This document shows positions 19,569 through 28,471 of a stretch of 64,000 bases of DNA, piece by piece. The position numbers and the translations under genes were made by a program. Where the stretch lies: assembly GCA_031267755.1 (NCBI GenBank), contig JAIRYP010000011.1, positions 192,761 to 256,760 on the forward strand. Reading direction: 5' to 3'. Position 1 is the first letter of the stretch. The number at the start of each line of letters is the position of its first letter. Source of the stretch: Clostridiales bacterium. GTDB taxonomy: Bacteria > Bacillota > Clostridia > Monoglobales > JAIRYP01. The notes below the pieces were generated by a model. That model saw only the letters and a program-made list of their open reading frames with translations. It did not search any database and was not told the DNA's origin.

Positions 19569-20306
19569 ATGTTTAGAAAAAATAAATTTACAAAGACACC
19601 TCTTGTGAAGATTAAAATAACTGGAAATATTTTTTATGAATATGGTTTTTTTAAAATGACACAAATTTATTTTAATGAACAAAAACATTCAATTTCTACG
19701 AAATATGTTTTTCCAATCCCAGCAGATTCTATAATAAAAGATATAACAATATTTAAAAAAAACAAAAAAATTATTGGAGCAAAAATTTTAGAAAAAAACG
19801 AAATAAAAGATGTTAAAGTTTCTTTAAAGTATAGAAAAATAAAAGCAATCATCAAATATATCTCTAAAGATATATGCAGTCTCACAATTGACGAAATATC
19901 AAGCAAAAATGGAATTAAAGTTTCAGTTGAATATTACAAAGAACTTTTTTTAAAGGAAAACAAATCAAAAATAGAAATTCCACTAACACTATTTAACAAA
20001 GATTTATATGAAAACAATAATGTTACAGAAAATGATTCTCTAAGCAAAACAAATTATTTGTTAGATCTTAATTTAGAAGTTAATAACGTACTTGAAATAT
20101 TTAATGTCTATTCGCCAAGCCATGACATTTTATTTGAAAGATTCAAAACATATTCTTTAATAACTTTCGAAAAAAAAGATGTAAGCAATTTCAAAGACAT
20201 AGAAATTATGATAACCTACAAAGAAAATAAGATAAATAAAGCAATAAACGTCAAAAACTCTGATTTTGGCATAGCTTATTGTAGTGTATATCCAAATATT
20301 CAATAA
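19569..20306 (+). CDS. VIT-like (vault/inter-alpha-trypsin) domain protein without VWA domain
   Basis: KYVFPIPADSIIKDITIFKKNKKIIGAKILEKNEIKDVKVSLKY...CSLTIDEISSKNGIKVSVEYYKEL...KIEIPLTL follows the VIT domain pattern; protein ends without a VWA domain. Confidence 0.5.
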   Translation: MFRKNKFTKTPLVKIKITGNIFYEYGFFKMTQIYFNEQKHSISTKYVFPIPADSIIKDITIFKKNKKIIGAKILEKNEIKDVKVSLKYRKIKAIIKYISKDICSLTIDEISSKNGIKVSVEYYKELFLKENKSKIEIPLTLFNKDLYENNNVTENDSLSKTNYLLDLNLEVNNVLEIFNVYSPSHDILFERFKTYSLITFEKKDVSNFKDIEIMITYKENKINKAINVKNSDFGIAYCSVYPNIQ

Positions 20307-20393
20307 ATTTCTATTATGTTTTTATATATAAACTCTTCAACTTTTAACGCTGAACAATAATTCTAATAAAAAATATTAAGTGGTGTAGAAATT

Positions 20394-21800
20394 ATGATTT
20401 TTGAGAACTTATCGGAAAAAATACAAAATATATTCAATAATCTTCGAAAAAAAGGAATTTTAAACGAAAAAGACTTAAGCAAAGCCATACGGGAAATGAA
20501 AGTGGTACTTCTTGAAGCAGACGTTGATTTAAAAGTTGTTAAAAAAATAACAAATCTCATTTCAAAACTTGCAATCGGATCAAAAATTTTCGAATCCTTG
20601 ACTCCGGTTCAACACATAGTAAAGATTTTAAAAGAAGTATTAATAGAAATCTTTGGAAGCGAAGAAAGTAAATTAATTTTTTCTTCAAAGATTCCAAACG
20701 TATTTATGCTAGTAGGGCTTCAAGGTTCAGGTAAAACAACAATTGCAGCAAAATTAGGAAAATATTCTAAAAAACAAGGAAAAAATCCACTTTTATGCGC
20801 ATGCGATACTCAACGTTTCGCGGCAGTAAAGCAATTACAAATTGTTGGGAAACAAGCCAACATACCAGTATTTTCTAAAGACAAAATTGATGAAAGTTGT
20901 CCAAAAAACTGTAAATATAAAAAAACGTGCAATAATTTTTGTATAAACACTATTGAAATTGTGAAAAACGCAATCACTTATGGGATATCAAATTTAAATG
21001 ATTTAATAATAATTGATACTGCAGGTCGTCTTCAAACAGATGAAAATCTTATGAACGAACTTATTGATATAAAAAAAATAGTAAACCCATCTGAAACACT
21101 TCTCGTTATAGACTCTATGATTGGGCAAGAGGCAACAAATATTGCTGAAACATTTGAAAAAATGCTTGGCATAACTGGAATAATCCTCACCAAACTTGAT
21201 GGAGACGCAAGAGGAGGCGCCGCTCTTTCGATAAGAGAAGTTACTGGGAAACCAATAAAATTTTTTGGAACAGGCGAAAAACTAGACGATTTAGAAGTTT
21301 TTCATCCCGAAAGAATTGTTGAACGTATTCTTGGAATGGGCGATGTTTTAACGTTAATAGAAAAAGCTGAGCAAGCTTTTGATGAAAAAAATGCAAAAGA
21401 ACTTGAAAAAAATTTAAAAAAAGGAATTTTTACTTATGAAGATTTTTTAAACCAAATGAATCAAATTAAAAAAATTGGTTCCTTTAAACAAATTCTATCA
21501 ATGTTGCCTGGTATAAATTCAAAATCTATTAACGACGATGATATTAATGAAAAAAAATTTTTACACTTTGAAGCAATAATAAACTCTATGACAAAAGATG
21601 AAAAAAACAATAATGTAAATTTAAATTTAAGCAGAAAAACAAGAATTGCAAAAGGAAGTGGCACAACAGTAAACGAAGTGAATATTCTTATAAAACAAGT
21701 TGAACAAATGCAAAAAATAACGAAAATGTTTTCTACGGGTAACAAAAAAATGCTAAAAAAATTTAATAAAATGAACAAAAATTTTAATTTCCCATTTTAA
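20394..21800 (+). CDS. ffh: Signal recognition particle protein Ffh
   Basis: GLQGSGKTTIAAKLGKY, CDTQRFAAVKQL, IIDTAGRLQTDENLMNEL, TKLDGDARGGAALSIREVTGKPIKFFGTGEKLDDLEVFHPERI; M domain SMLPGINS...RKTRIAKGSGTTVNEVN. Confidence 0.96.
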   Translation: MIFENLSEKIQNIFNNLRKKGILNEKDLSKAIREMKVVLLEADVDLKVVKKITNLISKLAIGSKIFESLTPVQHIVKILKEVLIEIFGSEESKLIFSSKIPNVFMLVGLQGSGKTTIAAKLGKYSKKQGKNPLLCACDTQRFAAVKQLQIVGKQANIPVFSKDKIDESCPKNCKYKKTCNNFCINTIEIVKNAITYGISNLNDLIIIDTAGRLQTDENLMNELIDIKKIVNPSETLLVIDSMIGQEATNIAETFEKMLGITGIILTKLDGDARGGAALSIREVTGKPIKFFGTGEKLDDLEVFHPERIVERILGMGDVLTLIEKAEQAFDEKNAKELEKNLKKGIFTYEDFLNQMNQIKKIGSFKQILSMLPGINSKSINDDDINEKKFLHFEAIINSMTKDEKNNNVNLNLSRKTRIAKGSGTTVNEVNILIKQVEQMQKITKMFSTGNKKMLKKFNKMNKNFNFPF

Positions 21801-21861
21801 ATTATTTTTTGCTAAATGTACTATAATACAATAAGTTTTTTAAAAAAGTGGAGGTATAAGC

Positions 21862-22110
21862 ATGGTAAAAATTCGTTTAAGAAGAAACGGTAAAAAAGGT
21901 AACCCAAGTTATAAAATTGTCGCTTGTGATTCAAGATCTCCGAGAGATGGAAAATTTATCGCTATTTTAGGTCATTATAATCCGCTCGGAAAAACAGACA
22001 TTGAAAAATTACAACTTAACACTGAATTATTAAAACATTGGATTGAAGTGGGTGCCAAATTAACCAGCAGAGTTAATTTCCTTTACAAAAAACAATGCTC
22101 AACCCCTTAA
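21862..22110 (+). CDS. rpsP: 30S ribosomal protein S16
   Basis: MVKIRLRRNGKKGNPSYKIVACDSRSPRDGKFIAILGHYNP; RBS ggaggt. Confidence 0.97.
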   Translation: MVKIRLRRNGKKGNPSYKIVACDSRSPRDGKFIAILGHYNPLGKTDIEKLQLNTELLKHWIEVGAKLTSRVNFLYKKQCSTP

Positions 22111-22637
22111 TCAAAATCGGAGTAGTGACAAAATCTTACGGAAATTTCGGAAAATTAAAAATAAAAGTTTGGTTTGAAAACATCGACATCATCAAAAATT
22201 TAAAATATGTATACTTAAAAAGTATGAAGTTTAATGTAGAATCAAGCAGAATTCAAAAAAACAATATAATTTTTAAGCTAAAAGAAATAAATAACTCAAA
22301 CGAAATTCCTCCATTAATAGGAGAAACTGTAAAAATTAATCGAAGCCAAATAAGTAATTCCGAAAATTTTTATAATAGTGATTTGATAAATTTTAAAGTT
22401 AAAACCCAAAATGAAAAAATCTTGGGTAGAATTAGTGAAATAATAAAAACTGGTGCAAACGATGTTTATGTTATAATACCGGAAATAAATTCAAATAATT
22501 CAATAAAAATTAAAAAAACAAAAAAACTTAAGGAAATCTTAATTCCTGTGATAGATGAAGTAATGCAGAGTATAAATTTTAAAGATAAAATAATTACAGT
22601 AAAATTGTTAAAAGGTTTAATTGACGATGAGGTTTGA
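22095..22637 (+). CDS. rimM: 16S rRNA processing protein RimM
   Basis: IKIGVVTKSYGNFGKLKIKVW, ILIPVIDEVMQSINFKDKIITVKLLKGLID; between rpsP and trmD. Confidence 0.85.
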   Translation: MLNPLIKIGVVTKSYGNFGKLKIKVWFENIDIIKNLKYVYLKSMKFNVESSRIQKNNIIFKLKEINNSNEIPPLIGETVKINRSQISNSENFYNSDLINFKVKTQNEKILGRISEIIKTGANDVYVIIPEINSNNSIKIKKTKKLKEILIPVIDEVMQSINFKDKIITVKLLKGLIDDEV

Positions 22638-23364
22638 TGTTTTAACGCTTTTTCCAAAAATGTTTGAATTTGCATTCAGTGAAGGCGTCATTTCAAGAGC
22701 AATCAAGAATAAAATAATTGAGCTTAATCTTATAAATATAAGAAATTTTTCAAATCATAAAAATAAAAATGTGGATGATTATCCATATGGTGGTGGCTGT
22801 GGCATGATTATGCAGGCACAACCGATTTTTGATGCTCATTTAAATATTTTTAAAAAATTAAATTATAAGCCTACAACAATTTATCTTACACCACAAGGAA
22901 AAACACTAAAACAAAAAACCGTTGAAATGATGTCAAAACAAAAACATTTGATTTTGCTCTGTGGCCATTATGAGGGTGTTGATCAACGCGTTTTAGATGA
23001 AATCGTTGATGAAGAAATTTCGATTGGAGACTTTATTCTGACGGGTGGGGAAATTGCTGCTATGATTATAATCGATTCTGTTTCAAGATTAATTCCAAAG
23101 GTTCTAAAAAATGAAAATTCTAAAATTTGTGAAACTTTTCAAAATAATCTTTTAGAATATCCACAATATACAAGACCAAATATTTGGAATGGGAAACAGG
23201 TACCAAGCGTTCTATTAAACGGAAATCATAAAAAAATAAAATATTGGAGAAAAAAACAATCAATTTTATTAACGCTTGCCAAACGTCAAGATTTGATTGA
23301 TCTAAATAAATTAAATGAAGATGAAAAAGAATTTATAAAAAATTTCAAAAAACTTAAAAAATGA
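22627..23364 (+). CDS. trmD: tRNA (guanine-N1)-methyltransferase TrmD
   Basis: MRFDVLTLFPKMFE, DDYPYGGGCGMIMQAQPI, LLCGHYEGVDQRVLDEIVDEEISIGDFILTGGE. Confidence 0.96.
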   Translation: MRFDVLTLFPKMFEFAFSEGVISRAIKNKIIELNLINIRNFSNHKNKNVDDYPYGGGCGMIMQAQPIFDAHLNIFKKLNYKPTTIYLTPQGKTLKQKTVEMMSKQKHLILLCGHYEGVDQRVLDEIVDEEISIGDFILTGGEIAAMIIIDSVSRLIPKVLKNENSKICETFQNNLLEYPQYTRPNIWNGKQVPSVLLNGNHKKIKYWRKKQSILLTLAKRQDLIDLNKLNEDEKEFIKNFKKLKK

Positions 23365-23744
23365 GATTTATACGAAATTTACTCATTAACTTTTATGTTT
23401 TGATATTGTCCATTCATACGATTTATCATAATAAAAATTTAATAATATAAGGTAAATTTGTCTAAAATATTATCAAAATCACCTAAAAAACAAAATTATA
23501 AAATAAAATTTTTAAAAATGGATATTATATTCCTTGATTCAAGCTTCCATTATTATTTTGGTGTTGGCATTATTAATTTAAAAACATTTAGGTTACTATA
23601 TACAATTTTTAATATCTATTTTGCAATTAAGACAATGCTAAAAATTAGATAATTTTAAATGTATACTGTAAAATTTAATCAATATATTTAAATATATAAA
23701 TAAGCATTAAAGAAACATTTTTGCTTTTGTGTTAGGAGGAAAAA

Positions 23745-24683
23745 ATGGCAAAACAATCTGTGAAAGAAAATAACTTAATGCAACTTGGTTATATTTTTCT
23801 TTTTTCAAGAATTTTTGTAAATTTTATTTATAATCCAATGGCAAGATTGCTTCAACAAAATAATATATTAAGTAAAGCCATAACCAAAGATGATATTGCA
23901 TTTTATGCCTCAATTTTTGGAATATTATTTTTATTTTTGATATTTCCATTTAAAGAAAAATTTTTTGGAAAAACAAACATAAAAAATATTAAAATTTGGC
24001 CACTTATTTTTGCAAGTATATTTGGAGGTGCACTTTATCTTTATTTTTACAACGGAGCTCTTGGAAAATTAGGCGTTGGAAAAGCGTCGGTCACCTATTA
24101 CGTATATCCTGTATTTTTATATATAGTAGGTTCAATATTAATTGACAAAGACATAAAAAAAGCATTTAATCCCAAAATTTTAATTGGAATTGCAACATGT
24201 CTATTTGGAGTTTTTTGCACCTATTACGAGCAAATAATGAAACCTACAACAACTGACGTATTAGGTTATGTATTCATAATTTCTTCAGCAATTTGTATGA
24301 TAATTTTTAGCCTAATTGTAAAAAAATACAAAGTTCCAACATATTGGTTTCTTCTTGTTGGACAAACCATAAGTATTTTTATACCATTTATCAAAGGAAT
24401 CACAAATCACGAAATATTTAAACCTACTTCAATAAACGTTTATGTTACTATTATTATGTTACTTTTTGGAATATTTGCAAATTGTCTTCGTGAATTTTTT
24501 AGAATTAAATCTGTTGAATACCTTCCAATTTCCAAAATATCAACATGGAATTATTTTTCTCCAATAATGGCAGGGCTCTCCGGAGTAGTCTTTTTAGGTG
24601 AAAAAATGACCATATATGATTATTTAGGATACGTTTTTGTAATAGGTGGAAACGTTATAGCGAACTATAAAAAGAAAAAATAA
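23745..24683 (+). CDS. EamA/DMT-superfamily transporter
   Basis: Ten-TM-like hydrophobic protein with repeated halves; LPISKISTWNYFSPIMAGLSGVVFLGEKMTIYDYLGYVFVIGGNVIANY. Confidence 0.8.
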   Translation: MAKQSVKENNLMQLGYIFLFSRIFVNFIYNPMARLLQQNNILSKAITKDDIAFYASIFGILFLFLIFPFKEKFFGKTNIKNIKIWPLIFASIFGGALYLYFYNGALGKLGVGKASVTYYVYPVFLYIVGSILIDKDIKKAFNPKILIGIATCLFGVFCTYYEQIMKPTTTDVLGYVFIISSAICMIIFSLIVKKYKVPTYWFLLVGQTISIFIPFIKGITNHEIFKPTSINVYVTIIMLLFGIFANCLREFFRIKSVEYLPISKISTWNYFSPIMAGLSGVVFLGEKMTIYDYLGYVFVIGGNVIANYKKKK

Positions 24684-24809
24684 AATTCTCTCACAATTTA
24701 TAATATTTAATAATTTTTTAATACAATTTATCTTAAAAATATTAAAAATAACATAACTCAAAAATATTTTTAAAATAAAATAAAATTCTACAATTGCTGT
24801 GATTTCATA

Positions 24810-25949
24810 TCATAATACACGAAATGCACGAGTAAAATTAAAATCTTCATCTGTAAAAACTGGAATTCCTCCTTTTGTTTTACTAAACCTAAACTTTGGT
24901 AACATTGGTATCGGTTCAAAATCAATTACTGATTCACTACAAATACTTTGATATTCTTCTATAGCTTGCTCTTGAGAAATTTCTCTAACGTATGAATATA
25001 AAATGTGTAATTGTGCTTCTTTTCCATTTGTTTGGATGATTATTTCTTCAACTTTTTCACCCATCTCTTCAATGTACTGCCTTTTTGCTTCAAAAACTTC
25101 AGAAATAATTGCAGACAATGAAAAAAATTCATCTAATAAAATTAATTTAACTTTTTCTCGATCTAAATTTTCGTTTGCATTCATAAGCTGTACAATTGGA
25201 TTAGAAGGATATTGTAATCGAAAAATCAAAAATCTACTTTCTTGTGATACAAATTTTGATAATTCCTTTAAAAGAATAGAAAAATTCTTTTGTATTGTTA
25301 ATTTTATTTGTAATGGCATTGGAATGAATTCATATATTTCAGAAAATATTCCAGTATAAAGATTTTCAAAAAAACTTAACGTATTACCTAAGGTGATAAA
25401 TTTTGACATTTCATAATCATTGCAAATACTATTTAAAGAATTAAATTTTACTTTCAAATTATCGTACAAAATCTTTAATGTTTCATAATAATGATGCGAT
25501 AAAGCTAAAAAAATAAAACCAAAATTATTATCATTAAAAAGTTTTCGAAAATTTATTTCACTAAGAAACATTTTTTTAATAACAACATCCAAATTTTCAC
25601 CACGAACAAAATTAGAACGAAATTCAGTAAGAAAAAATAATAAAAAATCAGACATTAAACGAATATTTCTCCAATTCGATGATTCGTCTAATAATTTTTT
25701 TAACCATTGAACTCCTAGTGAAATAAACAAAAAATAATTATTAATTTCATCTGATAAAACATGTTTAAAAAAATCTTCACTGTTTAGATTGTCAAACTGA
25801 GCTTTATCTAATCGAGGAAAAATTCTTTCACACTCCCTAATCACTGAATCAGACAAAGCTATTTCTTTTTCTATTTCTTCCTCAAATAATCTTACACTTT
25901 CAATTCTCATAGGCGTGCTGCCCGCATACCTTAAGTGCTTTTGTAACAT
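24810..25949 (-). CDS. Tandem paralogue family B, member 1 (unknown function)
   Basis: 379 aa; N-terminus MLQKHLRYAGSTPM; C-terminus FEPIPMLPKFRFSKTKGGIPVFTDEDFNF; collinear with member 2. Confidence 0.85.
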   Translation of the reverse strand: MLQKHLRYAGSTPMRIESVRLFEEEIEKEIALSDSVIRECERIFPRLDKAQFDNLNSEDFFKHVLSDEINNYFLFISLGVQWLKKLLDESSNWRNIRLMSDFLLFFLTEFRSNFVRGENLDVVIKKMFLSEINFRKLFNDNNFGFIFLALSHHYYETLKILYDNLKVKFNSLNSICNDYEMSKFITLGNTLSFFENLYTGIFSEIYEFIPMPLQIKLTIQKNFSILLKELSKFVSQESRFLIFRLQYPSNPIVQLMNANENLDREKVKLILLDEFFSLSAIISEVFEAKRQYIEEMGEKVEEIIIQTNGKEAQLHILYSYVREISQEQAIEEYQSICSESVIDFEPIPMLPKFRFSKTKGGIPVFTDEDFNFTRAFRVL

Positions 25950-25984
25950 AACTTACTCCCTTAAATATAAAATAATTTACTTTT

Positions 25985-26022
25985 TACCAAAAAAACTGCA
26001 AGTCCTTTAATAACATCAAATA
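25985..26022. pseudogene. Short putative remnant of a family B gene
   Basis: tgcaagtcctttaataacatca in the spacer matches tgcaaatcctttaataacatca inside member 3 (near 27713-27734) with one mismatch. Confidence 0.4.
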
Positions 26023-26106
26023 GCTTATCTTAAAAATATTAAAAATCACATAATTCAAAAATATTTTTAAAATAAAACAAAATTCTACAGTTCCTACAAT
26101 TTTTTA

Positions 26107-27240
26107 TTATAAAACACACCTAAAATCAGGTGTTTGATCTGTAAAGACAGGAATTCCTTTTCCTGTCTTATTAAACCCAAAATATGGTAACGATGGTATT
26201 GGTTTAAAATCAATTATTATTTCGACATCAATGTCTGATATTTTTTCTCTAGCTTCTTTTTCGGTAAATTCTTCAAGGCATGAAAGTAAAAGATATAATT
26301 GTGCTTTTTTTTCATTTACTTGAATTCTAAATTCTTCAACTTTATCGTACATCACTCCAATATACCCTTCTTTTATTTCTAAAACATTAAAAACTCCTCT
26401 AATTTTTGAAAAAAATTCATTTAATTTTGATAATATAACTTCTTCTTCACCTAAATTTTCGTTTGCATTCATAAGCTGTACAATTGGGTTAAAAGGATTT
26501 TGTAATCGAAAATTCAAAAATCTACTATCTTGTGATACAAATTCTGATAATTCTCTTAAAATAATATAAAAATTCTCTTGTACTTTTAATTTTTTTTCTT
26601 TGGAACTTATATTGAATGCAACTATTCCAAAAAATATTTTAGAATAAAAGGATTCAAAAAAATTTAATCTATGTTTAACATCAATAAATTTTTCCATTTC
26701 AAGATTTTTATCAATACTTTTTAAAGAATTAAAATTTGCTTCCAAAACGTCGTATGAACTATTTAATGTTTTATAATAATGATACGATAAAGTTAAAATA
26801 ATAAAACCAAAATTATTATCATTAAAAAGTTTTCGAAAATTTATTTCACTAGAAAATTCTTTTTTTAAAAAAACAAACACGCTATCAAATTTAACATAAT
26901 TAAAACCAAATTCTATAAGAATAAAATCTAAAAAATTAGACATTGAATAAGGATTTTTCCAACTCGGTGGTAATTTGTCTAATAATTTTTTTAACCATTC
27001 AAGTCTTCGCGAAATATACGAAATAAAACGATTAATTTCAACTGTTAAATTATATTCAAATAAATCTTGATCGTTAAGATTTTTAAACTGAGCTATATTT
27101 AATTGATCAAAAATTTCTTCATACTGACTAACCTCTGAATCAAACGAAGCTATTTGTTCTCCTATTTTTTCCTCAAAAAATTTTACCCTTTCAATTCCCA
27201 TAAGCGTGCTGCCAGCATACCTTAAGTGCTTTTGTAACAT
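26107..27240 (-). CDS. Tandem paralogue family B, member 2 (unknown function)
   Basis: 377 aa; MLQKHLRYAGSTLM; FKPIPSLPYFGFNKTGKGIPVFTDQTPDF; long identical stretches with member 1. Confidence 0.85.
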   Translation of the reverse strand: MLQKHLRYAGSTLMGIERVKFFEEKIGEQIASFDSEVSQYEEIFDQLNIAQFKNLNDQDLFEYNLTVEINRFISYISRRLEWLKKLLDKLPPSWKNPYSMSNFLDFILIEFGFNYVKFDSVFVFLKKEFSSEINFRKLFNDNNFGFIILTLSYHYYKTLNSSYDVLEANFNSLKSIDKNLEMEKFIDVKHRLNFFESFYSKIFFGIVAFNISSKEKKLKVQENFYIILRELSEFVSQDSRFLNFRLQNPFNPIVQLMNANENLGEEEVILSKLNEFFSKIRGVFNVLEIKEGYIGVMYDKVEEFRIQVNEKKAQLYLLLSCLEEFTEKEAREKISDIDVEIIIDFKPIPSLPYFGFNKTGKGIPVFTDQTPDFRCVL

Positions 27241-27289
27241 AACTTACTCCCTTAAATATAAAATATATTCAATAATTGCAACAATTTAA

Positions 27290-28423
27290 TTATCTAAAAA
27301 GATAACCATAACTAGGCACATGATCATAAAACACTGGATGATTATGATCCCCCATAAATTTAACACCAAATTGTGGATAATATAACAATTTTGAAACTTT
27401 AAACCTATCCACTGGGCTCACCTTTGATAATTGTTCTATAACTCTCACTACTTCCGAACTTTCACTTAGAGAAGCGAGAATGCTCTTTAATGAAGAAACT
27501 TTTTCCCTTATTTCAGTTACTTTTTTCTGAGATTGTTTTGAAGCCTGTAAAATATATTCATTTTTTTCAATAAAAAATCTAAGGGCTGGCATAATCGAAG
27601 CAATTGACGTATAATCATGACGAAAGTTTGAAGAAATTCTGCATTGTTGTATAAAATATAAAACATTTTGTGGCAATCCTCTAAAATATTTTTCATTATT
27701 TAACAAAAAACGTGCAAATCCTTTAATAACATCAGAATTAGAAAATCGTTCTTCATCTATCATCGTTTTAAAAATTTTATTTTTATTAAATTCTTTAAAC
27801 AATTCAAATAATCTAGGATTGAGAATATCTTCACCTTCAATATGAAAATTTTCTTCTAATCCTCTTGAAAAATATTCTCCAAACCTAAGTTGTTCTTCCT
27901 TTACTTTAAGCATAGAAAGAATAGTACTAAAATCTGTCAAAGAAAATTCTATTGATTCAAAATATAAATATGACGTAGATAATATAATAATTGCATGAAA
28001 ACAATCACTTCTTAAATATAAATTTAGTTCATCTTTATTAGAAAATTTCTTACAAAAAAAATCATAAAAGCAATCATAAGGTCCCTTAGAATCAGGATTA
28101 AAAAATTTTTGAAACCCTTCTAAAAAATTTTTAGTAATATCATCTTGACTTTGAAGATAATGTTGCAAAAATAGTTGTTCTTGTTGAAATTTTTCAGACA
28201 TATTTCTCGATTTAATTAATAAATCTTCTCTATCTCTATTCAGTTTTCCAATTAAAGAATCTCCAAAATCTATAAAATGACTAATATTAAAAGCCTGAAC
28301 AGAACCTAATTGATCAATAATAGCTAAATATTCCTGTTCTAGCTTCTCATAAAGATTAATCTTTTGTTCTATTTCTTGCACAAGCGGAACACTCGCTGCA
28401 TATCTTATGTGTTTTAATAACAT
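27290..28423 (-). CDS. Tandem paralogue family B, member 3 (unknown function)
   Basis: 377 aa; MLLKHIRYAASVPL; YYPQFGVKFMGDHNHPVFYDHVPSYGY at the C-terminus. Confidence 0.85.
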   Translation of the reverse strand: MLLKHIRYAASVPLVQEIEQKINLYEKLEQEYLAIIDQLGSVQAFNISHFIDFGDSLIGKLNRDREDLLIKSRNMSEKFQQEQLFLQHYLQSQDDITKNFLEGFQKFFNPDSKGPYDCFYDFFCKKFSNKDELNLYLRSDCFHAIIILSTSYLYFESIEFSLTDFSTILSMLKVKEEQLRFGEYFSRGLEENFHIEGEDILNPRLFELFKEFNKNKIFKTMIDEERFSNSDVIKGFARFLLNNEKYFRGLPQNVLYFIQQCRISSNFRHDYTSIASIMPALRFFIEKNEYILQASKQSQKKVTEIREKVSSLKSILASLSESSEVVRVIEQLSKVSPVDRFKVSKLLYYPQFGVKFMGDHNHPVFYDHVPSYGYLFR

Positions 28424-28471
28424 AATTACCCCTCCAACATTTTATTTTTAAAAATTATTATTTATATAATT

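Noticed and set aside
23458-23652. 64-aa ORF after trmD with TTG start and a weak RBS
   Set aside because: Low-complexity Lys/Ile/Phe composition and no resemblance to L19 or any family I recognise; cannot support it as a gene.
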